From Paraburkholderia caribensis (GTDB taxonomy: Bacteria; Pseudomonadota; Gammaproteobacteria; Burkholderiales; Burkholderiaceae), in the NCBI RefSeq assembly GCF_002902945.1, contig NZ_CP026101.1:2728001-2792000 (forward strand): DNA of 64,000 nt. The letters are read 5' to 3'. Shown here one piece after another: positions 18,165-27,280 of this stretch (its first letter is position 1; each line of letters opens with the position of its first letter). A model generated the notes under the pieces. The model ran no database searches, was not told the DNA's origin, and was given only the letters and a program-made list of their open reading frames with translations. The position numbers were made by a program, and so were the translations under genes.

Positions 18165-19049
18165 TCAAACCAGCGCCCTGCCCTTCAGCCGTTCGAGAAT
18201 GCCAAGCGGCGCGCACTCTGGCTGCGCCATCGACTTGACGGGCAAGAAGAACGTCTGCTCCATCATGAACTGGCCGGACATCACCGCATGCGACGTCTGA
18301 TCCGAGAAGCACACCCACACGCTGCCTGGCGGGAATGGCATCGTCACTTGCGGCGACGCCTTCTGGTAATCGAGATCGGCCTTCATGCCGTCGTGCAGGT
18401 TCAGCATCAGATGGTCGTACTCGCTGCGCGGCGACTTGGTCACATGCAGCAGATTCAGCAGCCATGCCGAGCCGGGCATCTGCGGCTTGATGCGCGGCAG
18501 GAAGCGCTTGGCCATATCCTCGAACGGCTCGCCGACGCGCCACACGCGCGGCGCGCCGTTCGGATTGATGTTCGTGAACACCCGCAGGATGCGCTCGCCA
18601 TAGTTGGGACGGGACGGAAACGCGTCGACGTGCAGGCGGCTATCGTCCTTGCGCCACGACGTCTCGCGTGTCTCCACCTGATGCAGCCGCAGGCTCGTCG
18701 GCGCGACGCGCAGCTTGCCCTTGTACTCGGGAAACAGCCCGTCGACGAGCGAGCGCGCATTCGCCTGATAGCGCGCAATTAGCGCGCGCACGGCCGATTG
18801 CGTGACGGCATCGCCCAGCACGCCGTGCAGCGCGCCGCCGTTCGGCTCGAGACTGATGTTCTTACGCTTCGGATCGGCCAGCGCGGGATCGAGCAGCGCC
18901 CGTTCGCCGCCCTCGATCGCAAAAGCGAGATTCGGGAAATACAGCACCTTGCCGCGCTCGACGCCCGCGAGCAGGGTCTCGCGCGGCATCGACAAACCCT
19001 GGCCGTGCCAGTCGGCGCTCGGTACTTCGATGATCTGGGATTCGTTCAT
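18165..19049 (-). CDS. kdoO: Kdo hydroxylase (Fe(II)/2-oxoglutarate dioxygenase)
   Basis: 294 residues from MNESQIIEV; ATG at 19049 has AAGG upstream and a longer frame is non-homologous. The sequence fits the Kdo 3-hydroxylase described in Burkholderia and Yersinia, which turns Kdo into Ko (D-glycero-D-talo-oct-2-ulosonic acid) in the inner core. The metal-binding H-x-D is in RLHVDAFPSRPNYGERILR, the distal His is in SDQTSHAVMSGQFMMEQTFFLP, and TNINPNGAPRVWRVGEPF is a family block. It sits between waaC and waaA, which fits modification of the WaaA-added Kdo. The enzyme acts on the cytoplasmic side. Confidence 0.88.
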   Translation of the reverse strand: MNESQIIEVPSADWHGQGLSMPRETLLAGVERGKVLYFPNLAFAIEGGERALLDPALADPKRKNISLEPNGGALHGVLGDAVTQSAVRALIARYQANARSLVDGLFPEYKGKLRVAPTSLRLHQVETRETSWRKDDSRLHVDAFPSRPNYGERILRVFTNINPNGAPRVWRVGEPFEDMAKRFLPRIKPQMPGSAWLLNLLHVTKSPRSEYDHLMLNLHDGMKADLDYQKASPQVTMPFPPGSVWVCFSDQTSHAVMSGQFMMEQTFFLPVKSMAQPECAPLGILERLKGRALV

Positions 19050-19245
19050 GATCGCCTTTTGAAAGCGGATAAAGCTGGGCGCACGTTGCGGCCGGCGGTG
19101 ACTGACGTTCCATGAAGGCGGCCACCCGGCATCCGGCATAGTCCTGATTATGGGCTTCGGGATGCGTCGGCCGGCTGCCGGCGTCCCTCGGGCGGCGCTG
19201 GCAACCGGCATCCCACGATGCCCGCGCCGCCATTGCCGCACCGCG

Positions 19246-20247
19246 TCACAACAGGCCGAATTCCGCCAGCGCGGACTTTACCTGTTGCAGCGTCGGCGGC
19301 TGGCCAGCCGTGCCGAGATTCACGACGTTCGGCGACCAATAGCCGCCCGTGCGCCATGAAGTGGCGAAATTGTACAACTCGACCGTCGGGCGCTTCAGCG
19401 CGGCTGCGATGTGAACCAGACCTGTATCAACCCCGACCGTCGCCGCCGCGCCCTCGATCAGGCCGACGACGGCGGGAAGCGACAGCTTCGGCGGCACGAT
19501 TGCGGCAGCGCCGAACTCTTTGGCGAGACGCTCGCTGGTCGCGCGCTCGGCGTCGCTGCCCCACGGCAGTACGATCGACGCGCCGCGCCGCACGAGCGAC
19601 TGCCCCAGTTCGATCCACGCGGCATCAGGCCATTGCTTGTCGGCGCGAGACGTGGCGTGAACAAAAACCACGTAAGGCACGGGAAGATTCAGTTGGGCTT
19701 CGGACAGCGCGAGCGCGGCGCGCTGCGTGTCGAGTCCGAAGTCGATCTCGTCGGTGGGCTGGGGCGTGGGGTCGCCGAGCGCTGCCGCGACCAGTTGCCG
19801 CGTGCGCTCGACCACATGCGTGCGCGGCGGGATGGGCACGGAGCGGTCGTAGAAGAAGCGCACGGGCCATTCGTAGCCTGCGCCATCCGTCCGGTTGCCG
19901 AGACCGACTAGCGGCCCGCGCGCCATCTTCGCGACCCACGCGGTCTTGATGAGCCCCTGGCAGTCGATCACGAGATCGTAGTTTTCGGCGGCGAGCGCGC
20001 GGCGGAATGCGCCGATCTCGCGCCAGTTATCGACGGAGAGGATGCGCTTGCGCCAGCGCCGCAGCGACACGGGAATCGCGCGCCGGACGCCTTCGACCAG
20101 TTCGACCAGTTTGACGAAGCTCTCTTCGACGAGCCAGTCGATCTGCGCATCGGGATGGCGGCGGCGGATGTCGGCGATGGCCGGCATGTTGTGAACGACG
20201 TCGCCTAGCGACGACACTCTCACGATCAGGATCTTTTGCGCGCTCAA
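19246..20247 (-). CDS. waaC: lipopolysaccharide heptosyltransferase I
   Basis: About 333 residues when started at the TTG at 20247 (LSAQKILIVRVSSLGDVVH). This start is chosen because the upstream in-frame sequence to 20472 is a low-complexity lysine/alanine tail from repeat DNA, and homologues begin at KxILIVRxSSLGDVVH. It transfers the first L-glycero-D-manno-heptose to Kdo. GT9 motifs are seen: GDVVHNMPAIADIRRRHPDAQIDWLVEE, YDLVIDCQGLIKTAW, and the ADP-heptose site GVDTGLVHIAAALKRPTVELY. First gene of the waaC-kdoO-waaA run. The lack of an ATG with a ribosome site makes the start uncertain; ATT or TTG initiation may lower expression. Confidence 0.9.
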   Translation of the reverse strand: MSAQKILIVRVSSLGDVVHNMPAIADIRRRHPDAQIDWLVEESFVKLVELVEGVRRAIPVSLRRWRKRILSVDNWREIGAFRRALAAENYDLVIDCQGLIKTAWVAKMARGPLVGLGNRTDGAGYEWPVRFFYDRSVPIPPRTHVVERTRQLVAAALGDPTPQPTDEIDFGLDTQRAALALSEAQLNLPVPYVVFVHATSRADKQWPDAAWIELGQSLVRRGASIVLPWGSDAERATSERLAKEFGAAAIVPPKLSLPAVVGLIEGAAATVGVDTGLVHIAAALKRPTVELYNFATSWRTGGYWSPNVVNLGTAGQPPTLQQVKSALAEFGLL

Positions 20248-20335
20248 GAATGGGATTGCCGGGTTGAAGATGCTTTGAAGGAACGCAATTTTAGCGCGGT
20301 CTGGGGGAGGGGTTGGGGATGTGATTTTTTGGTGT

Positions 20336-20385
20336 TTGCTTTTGCTTTTTGCTTTTTGCTTTTGCCTTTTTGCTTTTGCGCTCGC
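20336..20385. repeat. low-complexity TTTTGC tract
   Basis: Irregular tandem copies of GCTTTTT/GCTTTTG, about 50 bp. They account for the basic low-complexity extension readable upstream of waaC. Confidence 0.8.
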
Positions 20386-20496
20386 ATTCGCGGTTTTGGC
20401 GGCGTGGCGCGGGCGTTGGCCTTGGTTTGCTAGTGTTTGCGCTGGCATCCGCGATTCGTTAGCTCGCTTCAAGCGTCGCCCCTGTGCGGGGCGGCA

Positions 20497-20530
20497 CCTA
20501 CTTTTCTTTGCCGCCGCAAAGAAAAGTAGG
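20497..20530. terminator. 15-bp perfect hairpin in left arm
   Basis: CCTACTTTTCTTTGC pairs fully with GCAAAGAAAAGTAGG across a CGCC loop. It could act as a bidirectional transcription barrier downstream of manB or upstream of waaC. There is no uninterrupted T-run, so intrinsic termination is uncertain. Confidence 0.55.
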
Positions 20531-21009
20531 CAAAAGAAAGCGGCTCACACCGCCAATTCTTGACGTTTGTCCACGGGCCCCCAACGTCCCCACACTTCGC
20601 ACGGCAACGCCCTTGTTCGTGTGCGTTGCCAGCGCTTCGAATGAGCGCCTCACCCACTTCAAACACCCGTAGATGAGTTAGCGGCAGCGAATGGTCTGTG
20701 CCGCCCAGGTGGCAAACTGTGTGTAGGTTGTCGCGTCGTATAGCTTGGCGCTCTTATCGGGTGGGACGCGTGCGCTATTGGTCTGGAGTGAAGCATGTGG
20801 AGCACCGAGGGCCTACACACAGTTTGCCACCTGGGCGGCGATGGGCTGTCTGGCACGGCACGCTCAAACGCAGGTGCGTGAAGCGGGTGAGGCGCTCATT
20901 CAGAGCGTTGGCAACGAACGTGGGTCACGTGGTTGCCGCGTGAAGCGTGGGGCCGTCGGGGGCCCGTGGACAAACGTCAAGAATTGGCGGTGTGAGCCGC
21001 TTTCTTTTG

Positions 21010-21043
21010 CCTACTTTTCTTTGCGGCGGCAAAGAAAAGTAGG
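21010..21043. terminator. perfect hairpin in right arm
   Basis: The same stem as 20497-20530 in the mirror arm (CCTACTTTTCTTTG with CAAAGAAAAGTAGG). It lies about 160 bp 3' of the manB stop codon. Confidence 0.55.
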
Positions 21044-21205
21044 TGCCGCCCCGCACAGGGGCGACGCTTGAAGCGAGCTAACGAATCGCGGATGCCAGCG
21101 CAAACGCAAGCAAACCAAAACCAAACCAAAACCAAACCAAACCAGGCATCAACCACGACGCAAAGGCGAAAAACCCCCACCCCAGCGTCGCAGACAAAAT
21201 AATGC

Positions 21206-22600
21206 TCAGAACGGCAACTTGGCGTCAGCCTTTTCAGCCAGAATCACGCGCCGAAAATCCTCCTGAATCCGCTTCAAAGCGACATCATTGTCAGCCTCAA
21301 ACCGCATAACAACGACAGGCGTCGTATTAGAGGACCGCGCGAGCCCAAACCCATCCGGATACTCGACACGCAACCCGTCAATCGTCACAACCTGATCGGC
21401 GTCAGGAAACGTCGCACTCTTCTGCAACCGCGCGATCAGCTCAAAATTCTCGCCTTCCTGCAGCTTCAACTGCAATTCAGGCGTCGAATGCGAATTCGGC
21501 AGGTCATTGAGCAGCTTGCTCGGATCCGCCACACGGGCAAGGATTTCCAGCAACCGCGCACCGGTATAAAGCCCATCATCAAACCCATACCAGCGGTCCT
21601 TGAAGAACACGTGACCGCTCATCTCACCCGCCAGCGGGGCGCCAGTCTCCCGCAATTTCGCCTTTACGAGCGAATGCCCCGTCTTCCACATCAGCGGCTC
21701 GCCGCCCTTCTGCTTCACCCACGTCGCCAGATTGCGCGTGCACTTCACGTCATAGATGATCTGCGCGCCCTTGTTTCGCGACAACACCTCTTCCGCAAAC
21801 AGCATCAACTGGCGATCCGGATAAATGATCTGGCCGTCCTTCGTGACCACGCCCAGACGGTCGCCGTCACCATCGAATGCGAAGCCGATCTCAGCATCCG
21901 TTTCCTTCAGCGCGCGGATAACGTCCTGCAGGTTTTCCGGGTGTGCCGGGTCCGGGTGGTGATTCGGGAAGTTGCCGTCGATCTCCGTGAACAGCTCGAC
22001 CAGCTCGCAGCCCAGCGCCTTGAACAGGCGCGGCGCGAGACCGCCAGCGACGCCATTGCCCGTATCGACGACCAGCTTCAGCGGCCGCGCGAGCTTGATG
22101 TCGCTCGTGATGCGATCAAGATACGCATCGGCGATGTCGTACTCCTGATAAGTTCCGGCGCCGCTTTCGAAGCGGTTTTCCGTAATGCGCTTGTACAGCC
22201 CCTGAATCTGCTCGCCGTAGATGGCAGCGCCGCGCAGCACCATCTTGAAGCCGTTGTAGTCGGGCGGGTTGTGGCTGCCCGTGACGACGATGCACGAATC
22301 GACGCGGCGTTCGCCGCCATCGAGCTTGAGCGGCACGCTGGCCGCGAAATAACCGACGGGCGTCGGCACCATGCCGACGTTGACCACGTCGACACCCGCC
22401 GCGCGCAGTCCGTCCGACAGCGCCTGGATCAGCTCGGGACCGGAAAGCCGGCCGTCGCGCGCGACCACGACGGCATCGCCGCCCTGCGCGCGAACTTCGC
22501 TGCCGAATGCGCGACCGATCGAACGCGCAGTCTCGGCGTCGAGCGTCTTGCCGATCACTCCGCGGATGTCATATGCCTTGAATATGGATTGCGAGATCAT
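21206..22600 (-). CDS. manB: phosphomannomutase/phosphoglucomutase
   Basis: 464 residues, AlgC/ManB type. It interconverts hexose 6-phosphate and 1-phosphate and so supplies mannose-1-P (for GDP-mannose with ManC) and glucose-1-P. Four family loops are seen: the phospho-Ser loop IVVTGSHNPPDYNG, the Mg loop FAFDGDGDRLG, the sugar loop GEMSGHVFFKDRWYGFDDG, and the phosphate-binding VEYPDGFGLARSSNTTP. The ATG at 22600 (MISQSIFKAYDIRG) is preferred over a GTG four codons upstream. Located between the nested inverted repeat and the duplicated wzx 5' region. Confidence 0.93.
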   Translation of the reverse strand: MISQSIFKAYDIRGVIGKTLDAETARSIGRAFGSEVRAQGGDAVVVARDGRLSGPELIQALSDGLRAAGVDVVNVGMVPTPVGYFAASVPLKLDGGERRVDSCIVVTGSHNPPDYNGFKMVLRGAAIYGEQIQGLYKRITENRFESGAGTYQEYDIADAYLDRITSDIKLARPLKLVVDTGNGVAGGLAPRLFKALGCELVELFTEIDGNFPNHHPDPAHPENLQDVIRALKETDAEIGFAFDGDGDRLGVVTKDGQIIYPDRQLMLFAEEVLSRNKGAQIIYDVKCTRNLATWVKQKGGEPLMWKTGHSLVKAKLRETGAPLAGEMSGHVFFKDRWYGFDDGLYTGARLLEILARVADPSKLLNDLPNSHSTPELQLKLQEGENFELIARLQKSATFPDADQVVTIDGLRVEYPDGFGLARSSNTTPVVVMRFEADNDVALKRIQEDFRRVILAEKADAKLPF

Positions 22601-22629
22601 GGATTGGCTCACTTACGTGCAATGGAAAA

Positions 22630-23240
22630 TTTGGATGACACAGCGTGGTCATGGCACTGTGCCTTGCCGGAAGCGGTCCGGATACAACTTATAATTGCGC
22701 TTTTCAGCGTCGCCTTACTGGCACCATTCTAATGCTTAGATGCCCCAGGCTCACAAAGTTGCCGCATCGTTCGTTCGGCTGGGCGCGCCAAATTGCAGAC
22801 CACACGCACCTCCCGTGCCCGCAGACAGCAGATGGTTGCCATACGGAGGTCCGCGCTTAAGCGTTTTACGAATCCCGACGGCACGCGCGCTGTCGATACC
22901 TTGTCTGGCCTGGTCTCGAGCGCCTCATGCAGATCGGCGTGGCGATCGCAGACAGCAGCGTGCCGGCGCGCTACTTCGGTCGCGACCTATTCGGCAAATG
23001 GCAATACGCCCATACGCTTTTGCTCCTCCTGTCGCCGATTGCACGGGTCTGTGGCGCGGAAATCCTCCTGCCGACCATCGTCCATCGGCAGAAGAACAAT
23101 TTGGCAGCGCCTTTGCGTTTTGGCTCTCCGCGTCGGCGGCGGCGCTGCTGCTGCCGTGGGCGGACATTCTGCTGGCACAGCGGCGGGCTTCATCCATCCG
23201 CCCCTGTAACGGCGAACCTGGCCGGGCTCGCCGTTACAGG
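22630..23240 (+). pseudogene. decayed duplicate of the wzx promoter and 5' end
   Basis: The segment aligns with 28640-29250 over about 600 bp at a constant offset of ~10 on top of 6000. Shared blocks include CCGGAAGCGGTCCGGAT, ACTTATAATTGCGC, TTAAGCGTTTTACGAATCCC, CAGATCGGCGTGGCGATCGC and TTCGGCAAATGGCAATACGCC. The copy has lost the reading frame through small indels and stops, while the partner at 28851 is intact. Its left end lies only ~30 bp from the manB start codon. Confidence 0.9.
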
Positions 23241-24516
23241 GGCGGCTGAACAACGAATGCGAAATCGCCTTAGACGGGATTCACACCGCGCGTGAAAAAA
23301 CTGCTTGACGCGCCCCATGCGATTGACATTTAATCAGCGCACCGTTCGCTCACGTCACGAGCATCGACCTAGCAACCCCTTCTTGGGGGTTTGGGGGGCT
23401 TTTGCGCCCAAAATTGTGTGAGATGCTGATCTAGCCGTCCCTGGCTGGACCAAAGAATGTAAACCCCCTCGGGGAGTTCGCCCGGTCAGCAGCTTTTTCT
23501 TCGCCGACCGGACGGGATATCGCGTCCATGTGACCGCACGCGTTTCCAGTTTCCAGCTCGCTTCGTATTGTTCACGCCTCCTGGCTCGACGAACCTGGGG
23601 CTAGGCGAGCGTGACATTACCCTTCTTCTCGGGTCCTTACGCCAATACTGACTGGCTACACCCGGAGGGCGCTGAAAATCCATTGAAAACTTCGTGCCGC
23701 GAGATGCGGGCAACGGATATGGATTGTTTAAAAGAAGGCCTTCGCTGCTTCGAGCCAGACTATTGGCCAGCGGCCTGATGTTGATAGACGATTAACCAGT
23801 CGCCCATCGTTTTTTTACCCCTTGCGGGAGCCAAGCTCTCCCCGAAGGTCGTGCTGCTTGTTTCGCGCGGAACGCACCCGTTCGCGCGTGAGAGCAGCAA
23901 CACACGTTACTTCTCCCAGTGAAAAGGGGGCCTATCCGAGAGCATGAGTTGCTTCCCGGTGTAACCGGGATCGTCCACGTGCCTCGATTGTCCGCTTGCG
24001 GACGGTAACAGGCTTCCGTTGTCTCTTGAAACGGTCGACCTCATCGATCGTTTCGGTCTGCGACGCGCTGCTCTGGCGCACATCAATCCTTTCACACACC
24101 ATCAGGCGAGATCTCGACGTGACATGCTCACCCGAGAATCCGCCCACCACCTCGCGCTCGCCCTCACGCGAGCGGTCATTGCCCACGTGCTGCATGCACG
24201 CGAATACGGTTGAACATCGAATGCGCCGCCATGCGACGCCGGGTGTTCAACCCACCCCGGGCTCTCTCTTCCAGCGCAGACCTTTCCACCGGTGTCATCC
24301 GGGGACCATCAGCTAAACCGCCTCTGCCCGTCTCTTTGCACTCCCGCATGCCAGCAGATCAACGTCCCGCCCTCGTTGTACCTGCTCGTTTCACTCACGT
24401 GTCTGGTTAGACACGTCGCCATCGCAAGCGATGGCAGCAGGGTGCCCTCATTCGCGTGCCCGCCCGCGCGTGAGGTCAGGTACAGGCGGAACAACCAGCC
24501 ACATCAAAGGAGTGCT
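23241..24516. other. long leader of the island recombinase
   Basis: 1.3 kb without a confident gene. A GGGGGTTTGGGGGG tract lies near 23390. A short frame at 23965-24213 (CLDCPLADGNRLPLSLETVD ... AHVLHAREYG) looks protein-like but lacks a start with a ribosome site. Two tandem hairpins precede the recombinase (listed). The end of the island-chromosome junction must lie in its first part. Confidence 0.5.
24397..24435 (+). promoter_or_regulatory. tandem hairpins in recombinase leader
   Basis: ACGTGTCT-GGTT-AGACACGT (24397-24416) is followed at once by GCCATCGC-AA-GCGATGGC (24418-24435), two perfect 8-bp stems about 80 bases upstream of the recombinase ATG. They could form an attenuator or a protein-binding site. 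Confidence 0.5.
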
Positions 24517-25599
24517 ATGGGTCGAAGATCAACGGGCGTGAACCATGCCGCACAGATGAGCCGTGAAGCCGGCGGAAGCAAAGACTCGCAGAAACACCGT
24601 CGCCTGCACTGGAGCGAGTTCTCGCGTTTCGCGGCCCGGATTGGTCACACGCTGGAGGCCGTCAACGAAGCAGAGGACTGGATGCTTGAATTCTTCATCT
24701 GGTTTCTGGTTGCAGGGGCAATGAAGCCCGGCACGCTCGCAAACTATCGAGCGTCGCTCTCAGTAATACAGGATATGGCCGGACAGGATATGTCGCGCTC
24801 AATCCGCAGCCGGGCCCTCCAGCTTGAGCGACGGGACCGGCATGGCAAGCACCGTGCTCGCACGCCGCAGGAGTTCAGCGAACTGCTCGCCGCGGCACAA
24901 CGGCTCGATGACGGTGTCGTGCACGTGATTCGCCTGATGCGTTGGCTGGGACTTCGCATGCGCGAAGCACTCATGTGCGGCAAGTCGCTGGAAACCTGGC
25001 GCGATCTGATCCTGCAGGGAAATCGACGTCTGCCCATCGAGCGCGGCGCCAAGAACGGGCGTCCGCGTCGCACCGAGGTGCTTGTTGATCACGTCGAGGA
25101 AACGCTCGACGCGATCAACGCGGCGCTGGCGTTCTGCCGCAGTCGCGACTTTGAACTGATCACCGGTTGCAACGACGACCTCAAAAGCGCAAAGGCCCGC
25201 CTGAAGTCTCGCTTTGACCAATTGCCGATGCGTAGAGAGCTCGGAAGTCACAGCCTGAGATTTACCTATGCAGTCGATTTCGGCAATGCCGCACTCGATC
25301 GCGGAATGCCGCCTGTCGAGGTACTGACCCAACTATCGGACCGGCTTGGACACGGCCCGTCACGCGTGAAGATGATCCTCGAAGTCTACTGTTGGCAGAT
25401 CAGGCACCGGTTTCCCGAAAAGATGCAGTTACCCAGCGACTTCGTACCTTTGGAGAAAGCAAACAAGAGAAACCACTCAATACCTGCAATGTCCGGCGCG
25501 GGCGACCGGACGCAGCTCGGCAATGGTGCCGAACATAGGCGTCGACGGCCGGCGCGCGGACGCCGCGCCCGGACGAATCACGCGGCGCTTCAGCTGTGA
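24517..25599 (+). CDS. tyrosine recombinase / integrase
   Basis: 360 residues. AAGGAG lies just upstream of the ATG at 24517, and the longer frame to 24292 is untranslated leader. The N-terminal helical SAM-like domain (FAARIGHTLEAVNEAEDWMLEFFIWFLV) is followed by the catalytic domain: Arg I in LGLRMREAL, H-x-x-R in GSHSLRFTYA, a later LGHGPSRVKM, and the nucleophile Tyr in ILEVYCW. All catalytic positions are present, so it is probably active. The basic C-terminal tail (RRRRPARGRRARTN) may be disordered. It is the only mobility gene seen in the 23.2-28.6 kb island and likely moved it. Confidence 0.85.
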   Translation: MGRRSTGVNHAAQMSREAGGSKDSQKHRRLHWSEFSRFAARIGHTLEAVNEAEDWMLEFFIWFLVAGAMKPGTLANYRASLSVIQDMAGQDMSRSIRSRALQLERRDRHGKHRARTPQEFSELLAAAQRLDDGVVHVIRLMRWLGLRMREALMCGKSLETWRDLILQGNRRLPIERGAKNGRPRRTEVLVDHVEETLDAINAALAFCRSRDFELITGCNDDLKSAKARLKSRFDQLPMRRELGSHSLRFTYAVDFGNAALDRGMPPVEVLTQLSDRLGHGPSRVKMILEVYCWQIRHRFPEKMQLPSDFVPLEKANKRNHSIPAMSGAGDRTQLGNGAEHRRRRPARGRRARTNHAALQL

Positions 25600-25678
25600 G
25601 CGCAATTTTCAATAATCAGCATTGCGAACCGACCAACCACCAACCACGATCCACCCGTCTAAAGGAGGTAAGCAAGAA

Positions 25679-26134
25679 GTGTTGGAATCCAGACTCTCAA
25701 ACGAAGCTCGCATAGCGCTATCCCGGTACAGCAGCGACAAAGCGGCCCAGACACTGCTGCCGTTATGGCTCAAGTTCGAAGCTTTTTTGCAATCGCGCGG
25801 CACGTTGCCATCTTCCATCGCTGACCTTCCGGAGGAATCGCTTCGCGCGTACGCGACGTCTCTCGACTACCAGGATTGGCACGTCGATGACGCTCTTGTC
25901 GCCCTGAGCGCCGTGCTTCTCGTGTGCCTGCACGCGGGCTACAAGGCCAAGGTCTTGCGCTCCATCGTAATCCCGCGGATCCGTCGCCCCGTCCAGAACC
26001 GCCAATGGGATGCATTCCGCCTTCGAACGTACCGACCGCTCGAATACTCGCAACTCGCCCGAAGTCGCAGACGCAGGGCCAAGCTCGAGGCGTACGCCAG
26101 CGATCCCGCTCGCATCGAAGACTCCGTCACGTAA
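25679..26134 (+). CDS. island protein of unknown function
   Basis: 151 residues from the GTG at 25679, which follows AAAGGAGG at good spacing (an upstream in-frame ATG lacks this). The helical N-terminal part (LSNEARIALSRYSSDKAAQTLLPLWLKFEAFLQ) resembles the core-binding SAM-like domain of tyrosine recombinases, and the C-terminus is very basic (LARSRRRRAKLEAYA). It could be a stand-alone DNA-binding accessory to the recombinase 80 bp upstream; that is inference. Confidence 0.6.
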   Translation: MLESRLSNEARIALSRYSSDKAAQTLLPLWLKFEAFLQSRGTLPSSIADLPEESLRAYATSLDYQDWHVDDALVALSAVLLVCLHAGYKAKVLRSIVIPRIRRPVQNRQWDAFRLRTYRPLEYSQLARSRRRRAKLEAYASDPARIEDSVT

Positions 26135-26191
26135 ACAGCAACGCACTTAACACATTCGATACCTTCACTAACAACCCTTGCAGGAACGACA

Positions 26192-26998
26192 ATGACTCAT
26201 CTGATTGTGGCTCACTTTCAAAGCTCGAACAGCGCAGCGCAGGCATCGGCGGCGCAAATCCTTCACGCGCAGATGGGAGGTTTGCTCGTGAAACCGGGCC
26301 CGCTCGATGGACAGGGTGAGCACGTGAACAACAACACACGTCTGACAGAAAGCGAAAATGCGCTTCAGGATCATTACTGCACGATGATGACTTCCCCGCG
26401 CGGCGGCATCATCGACGTCCCGACTGAGCATCGGAGCGCCATGATCGCGTTTATCCAGTTGAGGCGTCATGTTCTCACCGAACTCAAAACGATCATTGTC
26501 TCGGTGTCCCCGGATACCGCGTCACAGCAGGCTGCCGTAGAAACGCTTACCGCGATTTGCGCGGCGGGCGTGGTTCCGGCCTGCATCCGGATTCTCGCTA
26601 CCGACGCTCCGGCGGACGCCCGGCTTGACGACGTCTACCCGCCAGTCGTTGACTATGCCCGCGAAGCCCAAATCACGGTAACGCCCGAGGCTGTGCTCCC
26701 GGTGTCAACATCTTTCGCCAAGGCCCAACAATTCAAGATGCCGATCGCCGCTGTCTTGAACCGCGCGGTCGATTTCGAAACGGAATTGACCTCGGCGCGG
26801 GTCAATGGCGCGCCTGAAAAAATCGTGCATGCGCTCGCTCATAAAGTAATCGCGCAGCGCGATCTCCTGGGCACTGCGGATGCGTTCAAACGTGTCGCCG
26901 ACACACTCGGCCTACCGTGCATTTCGCAGGACGAGTGGCGTGCCGAATGCGCGCCAACTACGAACCGTAAGCGCGCGAGGACAGAGGCACTCGATTAA
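26192..26998 (+). CDS. island protein, possible degenerate StbB/ParA-like
   Basis: 268 residues with AGGAACGACA before the ATG. The middle (IIVSVSPDTASQQAAVETLTAICAAGVVPACIRILATD) and what follows recall the mid-part of StbB/ParA-type plasmid-stability ATPases. There is no P-loop (no GKxGK[T/S]) in the N-terminus, so any nucleotide role is doubtful. It is the third plus-strand gene behind the recombinase (58-bp spacing) and probably shares its transcript. Confidence 0.55.
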   Translation: MTHLIVAHFQSSNSAAQASAAQILHAQMGGLLVKPGPLDGQGEHVNNNTRLTESENALQDHYCTMMTSPRGGIIDVPTEHRSAMIAFIQLRRHVLTELKTIIVSVSPDTASQQAAVETLTAICAAGVVPACIRILATDAPADARLDDVYPPVVDYAREAQITVTPEAVLPVSTSFAKAQQFKMPIAAVLNRAVDFETELTSARVNGAPEKIVHALAHKVIAQRDLLGTADAFKRVADTLGLPCISQDEWRAECAPTTNRKRARTEALD

Positions 26999-27058
26999 GG
27001 GCTTTTAATACGCCTCCGGGTAACGAAGCTGCAAGGCGGATTAACGGCCCACTTCCAC

Positions 27059-27247
27059 TCAAGGTCCGTTGATCCGCGCGACTACTCGGCCTCCGATCGC
27101 CGAAGGCGCGACTTCAGGAAATCCGTTTAGGTCAGGAAAGCGTCGATGCACTATCGCTTCAGCCACGAAGTCAAGTTTGATCCCCTGTGCGCCGGTCCGC
27201 GCCCAGACCACAACAGGGGCGGCTTCTCGTGGCATACCAACCGGCAC
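27059..27247 (-). CDS. possible 62-residue protein
   Basis: GTG-initiated (VPVGMPREAAPVVVWARTG), with GGCGAG just upstream, ending in GGRVVARINGP. It lies 33 bp 3' of the cysteine-rich gene on the same strand and could be its operon partner. No family recognised. Confidence 0.4.
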   Translation of the reverse strand: MPVGMPREAAPVVVWARTGAQGIKLDFVAEAIVHRRFPDLNGFPEVAPSAIGGRVVARINGP

Positions 27248-27280
27248 CTCGCCAGCACCGGCCGCAGCAAAGCAGCTTTG

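Larger units (their letters stand above)
20423..21116. repeat. nested inverted repeat, about 690 bp
   Basis: The left arm 20423-20700 is the reverse complement of the right arm near 20820-21116. About 140 bp of the arms (20446-20582 with 20960-21093) is nearly perfect and the rest is diverged. A smaller inverted pair sits inside (CCGCCCAGGTGGCAAACTGTG at about 20701 and its complement at about 20815). Each arm also holds its own hairpin. The proline/arginine-rich peptides readable in both arms are identical because of the repeat and are not credited as genes. Confidence 0.92.

Noticed and set aside
20469..21071. Two ORFs encoding the same Trp/Arg-rich peptide in opposite directions
   Set aside because: They are products of the inverted repeat arms, with no ribosome site and no fold; such repeat-born ORFs are often misannotated in this group.
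22740..23295. Several overlapping ORFs behind manB
   Set aside because: All lie in the decayed copy of the wzx 5' end and are frame-shifted fragments.
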